From: Loigolactobacillus coryniformis subsp. coryniformis KCTC 3167 = DSM 20001
GTDB taxonomy: Bacteria > Bacillota > Bacilli > Lactobacillales > Lactobacillaceae
Length of the DNA: 64,000 bases
NCBI RefSeq assembly: GCF_002706425.1
Contig: NZ_CP017713.1
Span: 806,001 to 870,000, forward strand
Direction: 5' to 3'
Below, piece by piece: positions 55,388 through 63,846 of the stretch. The stretch's first letter is position 1. Each line of letters opens with the position of its first letter. The notes below the pieces were generated by a model that was given only the letters and a program-made list of their open reading frames with translations, was not told the DNA's origin and searched no databases. Both the position numbers and the translations under genes were made by a program.

Positions 55388-56236
55388 ATGCAGACAGCAA
55401 AAAAGCAATGGACGTTAGATACCGCTAATCAAACGTTGAGGAAGTTCGCAAAGTTGGTCAACGGTGATAAAGCCGCCCGTAAATTGCATAAGGATGAGAC
55501 GTTGAAGGTTGGTGTGGATCTCGGTACGTCATCAATTGTTTTAACTGTTTTAGATCAAAATGATCAACCCTTATATGGGGCGTTTGAATACGCCAAAGTT
55601 GTTCGTGATGGCATTGTCGTGGATTACATTGGGTCAATTCAGATTTTGAAACGATTAAAAGCGCAGGCCGAAACTGTGTTAGGCCAGACGTTGACCAGTG
55701 CTTGTGGGGCCATCCCCCCGGGTACTGGGGAAAATAGCGCTAAGGTGGTGGCAAACGTCATTGAGGCTGCTGAAATGGAAGCTAAGGAAATTGTTGACGA
55801 ACCGACCGCAGCCGCTAAGTTTCTTCATTTAGCGACGGGGACGGTAGTTGATATTGGCGGTGGGACAACGGGAATTAGTGTTTTTAAGCAGAAACGGTTG
55901 GTCAAAGTAATTGATGAGCCAACTGGTGGTTCGCATATGACACTTGTTTTAGCTGGCTATCACCATATTCCGGCTGACGATGCAGAATTAATGAAACGTG
56001 ACCCCAAGAAAGATAGCGCTAATTTTCCGATTATTCGGCCAGTTGTAGAAAAGATGGCGACGATCACCAAAAATGTGATGGCCACACAATTAGCTGAGCC
56101 AGTGATCGTGGTTGGCGGGGCGACTAATTTTAAAGATTTTGTTGCAACTTTCAGTCATACCCTAGGTCGTGCCGCACAAAAACCTGAATTTCCGCAATTT
56201 GTAACACCATTAGGCATTGCCATGTACGATAAATAA
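55388..56236 (+). CDS. EutJ-type actin-like ATPase (chaperone-like)
   Basis: The 282-residue protein has the ASKHA phosphate motif KVGVDLGTSSIVLTVLD (about 37-53), GTVVDIGGGTTGISVF (about 152-167) and VIVVGGATNFKDF. It matches EutJ of ethanolamine operons, placed between pduL and pduM as in other Lactobacillus pdu clusters. The role in assembly or cofactor care is unproven. The gap before it ends in AAAATTAACCACTAGAGGTG, a repeat remnant that supplies the SD. Confidence 0.85.
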   Translation: MQTAKKQWTLDTANQTLRKFAKLVNGDKAARKLHKDETLKVGVDLGTSSIVLTVLDQNDQPLYGAFEYAKVVRDGIVVDYIGSIQILKRLKAQAETVLGQTLTSACGAIPPGTGENSAKVVANVIEAAEMEAKEIVDEPTAAAKFLHLATGTVVDIGGGTTGISVFKQKRLVKVIDEPTGGSHMTLVLAGYHHIPADDAELMKRDPKKDSANFPIIRPVVEKMATITKNVMATQLAEPVIVVGGATNFKDFVATFSHTLGRAAQKPEFPQFVTPLGIAMYDK

Positions 56237-56303
56237 AATAGAACAGCTTGTTGATCGGTTTAATAAGCCGTTCTTAATTGTGAAGTAAGTAGAGGTGGTT
56301 GCG

Positions 56304-56810
56304 ATGAATGAAGAACTCATCCAACAAGTGTTGGCACGCTTGCAGAAAAGACAGCAACAAAAGATCGATTTTTTCTACCAATCTGATCAGCCAGCACCCA
56401 GCGCAACGATCTATTATGATTATGCTAGCGTCACCGTTCAAAATGTTTCGATTCCCTTGATCCGTGATCTCTATCGAATGGATGTGTCTGATCCATGGGT
56501 GCAATGGTTAATGACTGGTATCGGCTACCGAGTCCATTTAACATTAGCGGTCAGCTTTAAGCAACTTGACTTTATTCCGTTGCCGATGTTAACTGCATGG
56601 GCATTAAAGTTCAAGACTTATCAGCAACAACCAATTGCTGCTTTCGAACAGACCCAGATCACACGGCGCGATTTAGTTAAATTGCCGCCAAAAAGTGTGG
56701 TGCTAAAAACACACGCACAAAAAATAACAATGTTGGGGCAAGAAGAATTGGTCAAGCGCCAGCTCGTCCTCCAAGAAAGGTCGAATCGCACATGTATATG
56801 GGAAAAGTAG
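56304..56810 (+). CDS. pduM: Microcompartment assembly protein PduM
   Basis: The 168-residue protein has MNEELIQQVLARLQKRQQQK as an N-terminal helix that may target it to the compartment, and the conserved VQNVSIPLIRDLYRMD (about 52-67). PduM is needed for proper microcompartment structure in Salmonella; its molecular function is unknown. ATG 56304 is preferred to GTG 56295, which overlaps the TAGAGG SD. It overlaps pduN by 19 nt. Confidence 0.85.
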   Translation: MNEELIQQVLARLQKRQQQKIDFFYQSDQPAPSATIYYDYASVTVQNVSIPLIRDLYRMDVSDPWVQWLMTGIGYRVHLTLAVSFKQLDFIPLPMLTAWALKFKTYQQQPIAAFEQTQITRRDLVKLPPKSVVLKTHAQKITMLGQEELVKRQLVLQERSNRTCIWEK

Positions 56811-57064
56811 TCGGCAGCGTGGTTTCTTCACAAAAGGATACGTCATTGATTGGACGTAAATTAATGATCGTACGCCAAGTTGATAGTAATGGCGACCCTA
56901 TGAATCGTGAGGAAGTTGCTGCAGATACGGTAGGTGCTGGCATTGGTGAATATGTCTTAATGGTTCGTGGTGCTGGTGCACGTCATAGTCTTGATGGCGA
57001 CAGTTCGCGTCGAGATGTCATGGATGCAGCAATTGTCGGCATTATCGATCGTTTCGATAAATAG
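56792..57064 (+). CDS. pduN: Microcompartment vertex protein PduN (EutN/CcmL family)
   Basis: The 90-residue protein with GKVVGSVVSSQKDTSLIGRK at the start and DTVGAGIGEYVLMVRGAGAR belongs to the pentameric vertex family that closes the shell. It starts inside pduM, implying translational coupling. Confidence 0.95.
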   Translation: MYMGKVVGSVVSSQKDTSLIGRKLMIVRQVDSNGDPMNREEVAADTVGAGIGEYVLMVRGAGARHSLDGDSSRRDVMDAAIVGIIDRFDK

Positions 57065-57296
57065 GGCCATGCTTCAACTAGGCGTATTTTGCCTAAGTTG
57101 AATGGACACTGTCGCTGGTTTTCGACAACACTAGTAAGCAAGTATTGATTAGTTGAACTTTTTGGCTAAGCAGAACCTGCTTCCCGTTGTCGATTGGACT
57201 AGTGTCGAAGTACGGCAAGTCCAAGTCGCACCGTCAGGAACATCAAAGAATTATTAGTGCATTTGGCTAATAAATCAACCTTGATCGTGGAATAGG
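57061..57296 (+). repeat. Structured intergenic repeat, long form, between pduN and pduO
   Basis: GCCATGCTTCAACTAGGC pairs with GCCTAAGTTGAATGG. ACACTGTCGCTGG then leads into the middle module with GGACTAGTGTCG/CGGCAAGTCC (57196-57222), then TTATTAG/CTAATAA, ending TGATCGTGGAATAGGG at the pduO SD. The middle module matches those at 20432 and 20626. Confidence 0.75.
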
Positions 57297-57306
57297 GATG
57301 TGAATA

Positions 57307-57885
57307 ATGGCAATTTATACTAAGACTGGTGATAAAGGTAATACAAGTTTATTTGATGGCGGCCGCGTTAAAAAGTATGATCTGCGGGTCGAAACTTACG
57401 GCACTTTTGACGAGTGCAACGCCCAAATCAGTGTTGCTGAAAAGTATTGCCAAATTTCAGAAAATAAAGAATTGCTGAAACAAATTGAATATAAAATGTT
57501 CTTCTTGCAAGGTGAGATCGCTACGCAAGATACCGACAAATTTTACGGTAAAAGTCAGCGGATCGAAGCTGAAGATATTCATTTATTAGAGCGTACGATC
57601 GATAAGTACACGGATGAATTGCCAGCAGTAGATAGTTTTATTTTACCGGGAATGAGTTTGGCCGGCGCGCAACTGCATGTTTGTCGAACGTTATGTCGGC
57701 GTGCAGAGCGTCGATTAGTCCAGCTGAGTGAGACGATCAAGTTTCGTCCAGAAGTTGAGCAATACGCCAATCGGTTATCGGACTTCATGTATATCTTGGC
57801 CCGGGCAGAAGATCATTATGCGCAACAGCAGAAATTAGTTGATGAAGTTGTTAAACGCTACTGTAAAGCAATTGAATCAAAATAG
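57307..57885 (+). CDS. pduO: ATP:cob(I)alamin adenosyltransferase, PduO N-terminal type
   Basis: The 192-residue protein has the ATP loop YTKTGDKGNTSLFDGGRVKK (residues 4-23), the R-rich CRRAERRLVQL (about 135-145) and YANRLSDFMYILAR (about 156-169). It makes adenosylcobalamin, the dehydratase cofactor. The C-terminal HbpS/GlcG-like half that is fused in Salmonella PduO is a separate gene here, directly downstream. A second adenosyltransferase gene begins at 63847. Confidence 0.95.
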   Translation: MAIYTKTGDKGNTSLFDGGRVKKYDLRVETYGTFDECNAQISVAEKYCQISENKELLKQIEYKMFFLQGEIATQDTDKFYGKSQRIEAEDIHLLERTIDKYTDELPAVDSFILPGMSLAGAQLHVCRTLCRRAERRLVQLSETIKFRPEVEQYANRLSDFMYILARAEDHYAQQQKLVDEVVKRYCKAIESK

Positions 57886-57902
57886 AAACGAAGTGAGTCA
57901 GA

Positions 57903-58385
57903 GTGAATACAGAAGAAATTCGTCGAGTCGTTAAGGCTGTTTTAGCGGAAACGAATGCAGAACGTTTCTTTACTCGGCAAAATATGCAACGTGTATTTGA
58001 TGTTGCTGAAGCTAAGGCTAATGAGCTTAAAGTTGGCGTTACAATGTGTGTTGCTGATGAAGCAGGCAATGTGCGGATGCTTTATCACATGCCCAACGCC
58101 AATATGGTATCACGGACTTTAGCACCTAAAAAGGCTTGGTCGGCGATCGCAATGAAAGAACCAACGATGCAGATCGGACCTGATATTCAACCAGGAGGAC
58201 CACTTTATGAAATGAGTGGGAATCTTGATGGCCGCTTGGTTTCATTTTCGGGCGGTATCCCGTTGGTTTGGCATGATAAAATCGTGGGGGCTGTCGGTGT
58301 GAGCGGCGGTCTGGTCGAAGAAGATCAACTGATCTGCGAAACCGCAGTCAACGCATTTTTCAAAGGAGACAAAGATAATGGCTAG
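57903..58385 (+). CDS. GlcG/HbpS-like protein (PduO C-terminal domain as a separate gene) with a targeting helix
   Basis: The 160-residue protein begins with MNTEEIRRVVKAVLAETN, which looks like a microcompartment encapsulation peptide. It continues with the GlcG/HbpS fold (VTMCVADEAGNVRMLYHMPN; FSGGIPLVWHDKIVGAVGVSGG). This domain in PduO binds heme or cobalamin-related tetrapyrroles. GTG start; it overlaps pduP by 8 nt. Confidence 0.88.
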   Translation: MNTEEIRRVVKAVLAETNAERFFTRQNMQRVFDVAEAKANELKVGVTMCVADEAGNVRMLYHMPNANMVSRTLAPKKAWSAIAMKEPTMQIGPDIQPGGPLYEMSGNLDGRLVSFSGGIPLVWHDKIVGAVGVSGGLVEEDQLICETAVNAFFKGDKDNG

Positions 58386-59793
58386 TTTAGAAGAACAAAT
58401 TAGAAAAATTTTAGCAGAAGAATTACAAAGTGGGGCAGCAAGTACAACAACTGTTGCTGCAACTAATGGTGATCACGGTGTATTTAAGACCGTTGATGAA
58501 GCAGTTGCTGCCGCCAAAGCAGCACAAGAAAAATTTGTTGATTGCTCGATCGACACTCGTGAAAAAGTGATTGATGCGATCAAGGAAGGCTTCCGGCCAC
58601 ATATCCAAAAAATTGCTGAAGATATTTTAGCTGAAACTGGTATGGGTACTGTCGAAGCCAAAGTGGCTAAATTAAACAACGCTTTGTATAACACACCTGG
58701 TCCAGAAATTCTCCAACCAGAAGCTGAAACTGGTGATGGTGGTCTAGTAATGTACGAATATGCACCATTTGGTGTTATTGGCGCTGTTGGTCCATCAACG
58801 AACCCTGCTGAAACCGTTATTGCCAATGCGATCATGATGTTAGCTGGCGGCAATACCTTGTTCTTCGGTGCGCATCCTGGTGCTAAAAACATCACTAAAT
58901 GGACGATTCAAAAATTGAATGAGTTTGTTGAAAATGCCACTGGTTTAACTAACTTAGTTGTGACATTAGACGAACCATCGATCGAATCCGTACAACAAAT
59001 GATGAAACATCCTGACATTGCCATGTTAGCCGTTACTGGCGGCCCTGGCGTGGTCCATCAAGCCATGATCAGTGGCAAGAAGACGATCGGTGCCGGTGCT
59101 GGTAACCCACCTGCAATGGTTGATGCAACGGCTAATATTGATTTGGCTGCACATAACATCATTGATTCAGCTTCATTTGATAATGATATTTTATGTACTG
59201 CTGAAAAAGAAGTTGTCGTTGAAGCTTCGGTTAAGGATGAATTAGTTCGTAAAATGCAGGCTGAAGGTGGCTATTTAGTTACTGACCCAGCAGCAATTCA
59301 GAAGTTAGTCGATATGACGATCACTGATAAAGGTACACCTGATCGTAAATACGTTGGTAAAGATGCCACTTATATCATGGACGCTGCTGGCATCAGCTAT
59401 ACCGGCAAGCCAAAAGAAATTTTGCTTGAAGCTAAAGCTGATCATCCATTGGTTACAACTGAAATGTTGATGCCAATTCTACCAGTTGTGACTTGCCCTG
59501 ATTTTGATAGTGTCTTGAAGACAGCCGTCATTGTTGAAGGCGGCAATCATCATACGGCTTCGATCCATTCAGAAAACTTACCACACATCAACCAAGCAGC
59601 ACATCGGATGAATACATCGATCTTCGTTGTAAATGGTCCTACGTACTCTGGTACTGGTGTTGGTCATACTGGTGCCTCGGCCTTAACAATTGCAACACCA
59701 ACTGGTGAAGGTACGACTACAGCTAAGTCATTCACTCGTCGTCGTCGTTTGAATTCACCGGAAGGATTTTCATTGAGAAGCTGGAGGGATTAG
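58378..59793 (+). CDS. pduP: CoA-acylating propionaldehyde dehydrogenase
   Basis: The 471-residue protein opens with an encapsulation peptide (MASLEEQIRKILAEELQ, 1-17). The aldehyde dehydrogenase fold follows, with GAVGPSTNPAETVIANAIMM, GAGAGNPPAMVD and the catalytic cysteine in FDNDILCTAEKEVV (about 280). It oxidises propanal or 3-hydroxypropanal to the acyl-CoA with NAD+. Confidence 0.97.
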   Translation: MASLEEQIRKILAEELQSGAASTTTVAATNGDHGVFKTVDEAVAAAKAAQEKFVDCSIDTREKVIDAIKEGFRPHIQKIAEDILAETGMGTVEAKVAKLNNALYNTPGPEILQPEAETGDGGLVMYEYAPFGVIGAVGPSTNPAETVIANAIMMLAGGNTLFFGAHPGAKNITKWTIQKLNEFVENATGLTNLVVTLDEPSIESVQQMMKHPDIAMLAVTGGPGVVHQAMISGKKTIGAGAGNPPAMVDATANIDLAAHNIIDSASFDNDILCTAEKEVVVEASVKDELVRKMQAEGGYLVTDPAAIQKLVDMTITDKGTPDRKYVGKDATYIMDAAGISYTGKPKEILLEAKADHPLVTTEMLMPILPVVTCPDFDSVLKTAVIVEGGNHHTASIHSENLPHINQAAHRMNTSIFVVNGPTYSGTGVGHTGASALTIATPTGEGTTTAKSFTRRRRLNSPEGFSLRSWRD

Positions 59794-59794
59794 T

Positions 59795-60919
59795 ATGGAA
59801 AAAATTTCAATTCCAACAACGATCTACTCTGGTGACGATAGCCTAAACGTTTTAGAAACAATCAAGCAAACTGCAGTTTTGTTGGTTTGTGATCCATTTC
59901 TACCAGGGACACCTGGTTTGAAATCGATTGAAAGCAAATTGGACAGCAGCAACCAAGTCACGATCTTTTCTGACGTTAAACCAAATCCGCCATTAACGAA
60001 TATTATGGCTGGCGTTGAAGTCTTCAATCAAGTCAAACCACAAGTTATGATCGGTGTTGGCGGCGGTTCTGCGATCGATACTGCTAAAGCGATTCGTTTC
60101 TTTGGTGAAAAGCTAAATAAATGTGAAGTTAAGTGCTTTATTGCCATTCCAACGACTAGTGGGACTGGTTCTGAAGTGACGAATACAGCCGTGGTTTCTG
60201 ATGAAAAGAATGCGACTAAGATGCCGATCATCAAGGATCACCTGACACCAGATATCGCGTTACTTGATCCACGATTGGTCATGAGTGCACCGGCTAGCGT
60301 CACTGCTTTTTCTGGCTTGGACGTTTTGACCCACGCACTAGAGTCCTTAGTTGCGGTTGATCCAGGTGCTAATGTTATTTCAACTGCGCTTTCTGAAGAA
60401 GCAGTGGATATCATTGTGCATAACTTGGTTCAGTGTTATCAACATCCAGATGATTATGCAGCTCGTAAAATCGTTCATGAAGCTTCTAATGCAGCTGGGA
60501 TCGCCTTTAACACAGCCGGTTTAGGGATTGCCCATTCGATCGCCCATCAATTAGGTGCGCAATTCCATATGCCGCATGGCTTAGCTTGTGCCATGATGTT
60601 GCCATTAGTGATCGAATTTAATGCACAAGATCCTAAGGTGCGGGCGAAGTACTGTAAAGCTGCCGTTAAAGCTGGTATTGGTAATGCTAACTTAAGTCCA
60701 CGCTTAGAAGTAAAACGGCTACAAAACACGATCTACAAAATGATGGATCAAATGAAGTGCCCGCATAATTTACGTGCCTTCGGTGTTGATCCAGCAGAAG
60801 CCAAAGCAAAGACAGATGTCGTTGTTAAGGCTGCACGTGCGGATGGCACCTTCCCAGGTAATCCAATCGTGCCAACTGATGAACAGTTAGCGGCCGTTTA
60901 TCAAGCGGTGATCGGCTAG
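59795..60919 (+). CDS. pduQ: Iron-containing 1-propanol/1,3-propanediol dehydrogenase
   Basis: The 374-residue Fe-dependent alcohol dehydrogenase has GVGGGSAIDTAKAIRF (about 87-102), IPTTSGTGSEVTNTAVV and the metal ligands in GIAHSIAHQLGAQFHMPHG (about 246-264). It reduces the aldehyde and regenerates NAD+ for PduP. It starts one base after pduP. Confidence 0.96.
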   Translation: MEKISIPTTIYSGDDSLNVLETIKQTAVLLVCDPFLPGTPGLKSIESKLDSSNQVTIFSDVKPNPPLTNIMAGVEVFNQVKPQVMIGVGGGSAIDTAKAIRFFGEKLNKCEVKCFIAIPTTSGTGSEVTNTAVVSDEKNATKMPIIKDHLTPDIALLDPRLVMSAPASVTAFSGLDVLTHALESLVAVDPGANVISTALSEEAVDIIVHNLVQCYQHPDDYAARKIVHEASNAAGIAFNTAGLGIAHSIAHQLGAQFHMPHGLACAMMLPLVIEFNAQDPKVRAKYCKAAVKAGIGNANLSPRLEVKRLQNTIYKMMDQMKCPHNLRAFGVDPAEAKAKTDVVVKAARADGTFPGNPIVPTDEQLAAVYQAVIG

Positions 60920-60937
60920 CAAGAGGAGGGTAATGTT

Positions 60938-61642
60938 ATGGATGCTTACCTAGGTGAGTTTGTCGGCACGATGATCTTGATCATTTTAGGTGCCGGTGCT
61001 GGTGCAAGTATCAACTTGAATAAAGCTTATGCTAAAGGGCAAGGTTGGTTGTATGTGGCCTTTGCCTGGGGTATGGCGGTGGCATTTGGTGTCTATGTGG
61101 CTGCATCGTTTGGTGCGCCTGGGCATTTGAACCCAGCCTTTACCATTGCTGCAGCAATTTCAGGTATGATAAAATGGTCGCAAGTTGTTGGTTTTATTAT
61201 TGCGCAAATGTTGGGGGCTTTTGTGGGTGCAGCGATCGTTGTCATTCACTTCTATCCTCATTTCAAAGCAAGTAAAAGCGAAGCAGAAGGCAATACAGTT
61301 GGAATCTTCGCAACAAAACCGGCGATCAACAGTCCAGTATTTAACTTTCTAAGTGAAGTCATTGCGACATTCACATTTACTTACATTACGTTTAATTTAG
61401 GTAACTTTACTGAGGGTCTAAAACCATTTATCGTTGGTTTCGTTATCTTTGCGATCGGTGCCAGTTTAGGATCGACAACTGGGTATGCACTAAACCCAGC
61501 GCGTGATTGGGGTCCGCGGTTTGCTTACACGGTATTGCCAATTCCACACAAAACAGCGGCCCATTGGGAATATGCATGGGTACCAATGTGTGGTCCAATC
61601 GTTGGTGCAGCTATTGCAGCATTATTATTCAATCTACAGTAA
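60938..61642 (+). CDS. pduF: Glycerol/propanediol facilitator (aquaglyceroporin, PduF/GlpF type)
   Basis: The 234-residue MIP channel has two NPA motifs (GHLNPAFTIAA about residue 66; YALNPARDWGPR about 186) and six membrane helices. The Asp after the second NPA (NPARD) is typical of glycerol-permeable members. It brings the substrate into the cell. SD AGAGGAGGG. Confidence 0.93.
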   Translation: MDAYLGEFVGTMILIILGAGAGASINLNKAYAKGQGWLYVAFAWGMAVAFGVYVAASFGAPGHLNPAFTIAAAISGMIKWSQVVGFIIAQMLGAFVGAAIVVIHFYPHFKASKSEAEGNTVGIFATKPAINSPVFNFLSEVIATFTFTYITFNLGNFTEGLKPFIVGFVIFAIGASLGSTTGYALNPARDWGPRFAYTVLPIPHKTAAHWEYAWVPMCGPIVGAAIAALLFNLQ

Positions 61643-61649
61643 TTAAAAT

Positions 61650-61738
61650 GTGGGGTACCAGGGAATCACAGCTCAAATCTAGTCTAGATTGGTAGCAACC
61701 AATCCTCGCTTAATGGGCAGCCTGGGCCCCACTTTTTT
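61650..61738 (+). terminator. Branched terminator-like RNA structure after the facilitator gene
   Basis: GTGGGG (61650-61655) pairs with CCCCAC (61727-61732), and CCAGG (61658-61662) with CCTGG (61721-61725), before six T residues. The 58-nt interior holds AATCTA/TAGATT and GGT/ACC hairpins. This is far larger than a standard terminator and may be regulatory. Confidence 0.6.
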
Positions 61739-61784
61739 GTTTGGCGCAGTCATGCGTCACGTGATTAAAATTTGAGGTGATTCG

Positions 61785-62978
61785 ATGTCAAAAAAAGTTA
61801 TGGCAATCAATTGTGGTAGCTCATCATTAAAGTTTAAATTATATGAAATGCCTGCAGAGACCGTAATGATCGAAGGCGCGGTTGAACGTGTCGGTAAGGA
61901 TGATGCTATTTTTAGTTATGATTATCAGGGAAAAAAGCACCAAACCGTACAGCCAGTTGCTGATCATGATGTGGCAGTGCACTTAGTGTTAGATACATTA
62001 TTGGCAGAGCAGATCATTGCTGATTATAGTGAGATCGCTGGTGTCGGCCATCGAGTTTCTAATGGTGGTCGTTATTATAGTGATGCGACGTTGATCAATG
62101 CCGATGTTGAAAAAAGGATCGATCAATTAAGCGTATTATCACCATTGCATAATCCGGTTAATTTAACTGGGATCCAGGCAGTATCAGCGGCGTTGCCAGA
62201 TGCAAAAGAAGTGGCAGTATTTGATACCGCCTACCATCACACCATGCCAGTCGTTGATAAGATCTATGGCATTCCGTATAAGTATTATGAAAAAGATGGC
62301 ATTCGGCGGTACGGTTTTCATGGACCTAGCCACCAATATATTGCCTTGAAAACCGCGGAGTTATTTCCGAACAACAGTCAACGAATCATTTCGTGTCACA
62401 TTGGTAATGGCGCTAGTATCACGGCGATCAAGGATGGTAAGTCAGTGGTCAATTCCATGGGCTTTACTCCCTTGGCTGGGTTAGTGATGGGTACCCGCAG
62501 TGGGGATGTTGATCCGCAGATCATTCCTTACTTAGAACAACAAGAAGGCATGTCGGCACAAGATGTCAAAGATATGTTGAACAAAAAATCCGGCTTACTT
62601 GGCTTGTCAGGCATTTCTAATGATGTCCGTGACTTAGCCAAAATTGCCGGCGACCAATCTGATGAACGGCATGAGCGGGCGGACCTAGCGTTAAAAGTCT
62701 TTGCTCATCAAATTCAGTTTTACATTGGGGCTTACGCTGCTGAGCTAAACGGCGTGGACAGCATTGTCTTTACAGCTGGGGTCGGCGAGCATTCAGCATT
62801 AGTCCGGCAACTGGCTTGCCAAAACTTAGGCTATTTAGGTGTTAAAATCGATACGGCCAAGAATGCGGCTAATGCTTTGTCGATCGAAACCGCCGACAGC
62901 ACGACCAAAGTTTTAGTCATTCCAACGGATGAAGAATTAATGATCGCTCGCGATGTTGTACGGGTGGCACAACTTTAA
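61785..62978 (+). CDS. pduW: Acetate/propionate kinase
   Basis: The 397-residue acetokinase-family enzyme has AINCGSSSLKFKLYE (about 6-20), VFDTAYHHTMP, RRYGFHGPSHQYIA, SCHIGNGASITAI and MGTRSGDVDPQI. It turns propionyl phosphate into propionate with ATP gain, the energy-yielding end of the Pdu route. As it is an ordinary AckA homologue, it may also serve acetate. Confidence 0.93.
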   Translation: MSKKVMAINCGSSSLKFKLYEMPAETVMIEGAVERVGKDDAIFSYDYQGKKHQTVQPVADHDVAVHLVLDTLLAEQIIADYSEIAGVGHRVSNGGRYYSDATLINADVEKRIDQLSVLSPLHNPVNLTGIQAVSAALPDAKEVAVFDTAYHHTMPVVDKIYGIPYKYYEKDGIRRYGFHGPSHQYIALKTAELFPNNSQRIISCHIGNGASITAIKDGKSVVNSMGFTPLAGLVMGTRSGDVDPQIIPYLEQQEGMSAQDVKDMLNKKSGLLGLSGISNDVRDLAKIAGDQSDERHERADLALKVFAHQIQFYIGAYAAELNGVDSIVFTAGVGEHSALVRQLACQNLGYLGVKIDTAKNAANALSIETADSTTKVLVIPTDEELMIARDVVRVAQL

Positions 62979-62990
62979 TTTGATTTAAAA

Positions 62991-63026
62991 GATCCTGCAC
63001 GGTGAAATAGTGCAGGATCTTTTTGT
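62991..63026 (+). terminator. Terminator after pduW
   Basis: GATCCTGCAC pairs with GTGCAGGATC, nine-base loop, five T residues. Confidence 0.92.
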
Positions 63027-63177
63027 ATTATTTTGTGATTAACACTATTTTGTGCTTTTAGATACTAGATGGAAGCGCTATAAAATGGCGTGTTTTTTCT
63101 AAGCGAGATAGTGTATGATAAATGTGTCCGCTAATTATGAAAGTGAGGTGGGCGATCGAATCAATGATCGCCAAACG

Positions 63178-63627
63178 ATGAAAAAACCAATTTTTGTTGG
63201 GGCAATTGGCTGCGGTAAAACAACACTTTGCCAACGTCTGCAAGGAGCGGCCCTTGATTATCGGAAGACACAAGCGGTAGAATTCTATCAGGACATGATC
63301 GATACGCCCGGTGAATTTGTTGAACACCACCAGCTCTATAATGCGTTGACGGTCACGGCTGCAGAAGCTGATGTGATCGTCTTATTGCAAAGTGTTAGTG
63401 ACCGCCGGCAAACCTTTTCGCCTGGCTTTGGCAGCATGTTTCCTAAACCAAAGATCGGCATTGTGACCAAGATCGACTTAGCCAGGGATCAGAAGGATAT
63501 TGATTGGGCAGCAACGCAACTTGAATTAGCTGGTGCCAAGAAGATTTTTTCGATTTCTGCAGAAGATGACGAGGGTATTCAAGCTATCGTCGATTATCTA
63601 GGTATAAGTCAATCACAAACGGCATAA
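63178..63627 (+). CDS. pduV: PduV/EutP small GTPase-like protein
   Basis: The 149-residue protein, from the start MKKPIFVGAIGCGKTTLCQR, has a P-loop GAIGCGKTT (8-16) and the guanine-specificity-like TKID. EutP/PduV proteins are Ras-like and, for PduV, bind the compartment exterior. The frame is open back to an ATG at 63115, but family members begin at the MKK; no strong SD is seen at 63178, so the start is uncertain. Confidence 0.85.
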   Translation: MKKPIFVGAIGCGKTTLCQRLQGAALDYRKTQAVEFYQDMIDTPGEFVEHHQLYNALTVTAAEADVIVLLQSVSDRRQTFSPGFGSMFPKPKIGIVTKIDLARDQKDIDWAATQLELAGAKKIFSISAEDDEGIQAIVDYLGISQSQTA

Positions 63628-63639
63628 TGCATTATATAA

Positions 63640-63836
63640 ACCATATTTCTTGTGGTATGATTTTTGCCACAAGCATGGTTATTGTTCGTAGCATCGGAAG
63701 CTTTTGATGCAAAAATTATCCACTATTGTGGAGTAGGGCCATGTTTCTTGCGGTACGGTCTTGGCCACAAGAATGGTCATCGACCGAAACATCAGAAATT
63801 TTTGATGCAAAAATTATCCACTATTGTGGAGTAGGA
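63640..63836 (+). repeat. Two tandem copies of the structured intergenic repeat before the second adenosyltransferase gene
   Basis: Copy one has CTTGTGG/CCACAAG arms (perfect pairing), and copy two CTTGCGG/CCACAAG. Each is followed by an AATTTTTGATGCAAAAATT hairpin in copy two (degenerate in copy one) and CCACTATTGTGGAGTAG. The second ends in GTAGGAGG, the SD of the next gene. Confidence 0.85.
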
Positions 63837-63846
63837 GGTACCCTTT

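Noticed and set aside
63115-63177. N-terminal extension of PduV
   Set aside because: PduV/EutP proteins start directly before the P-loop, and the extra 21 residues match nothing. I keep the shorter start but note the weak SD.
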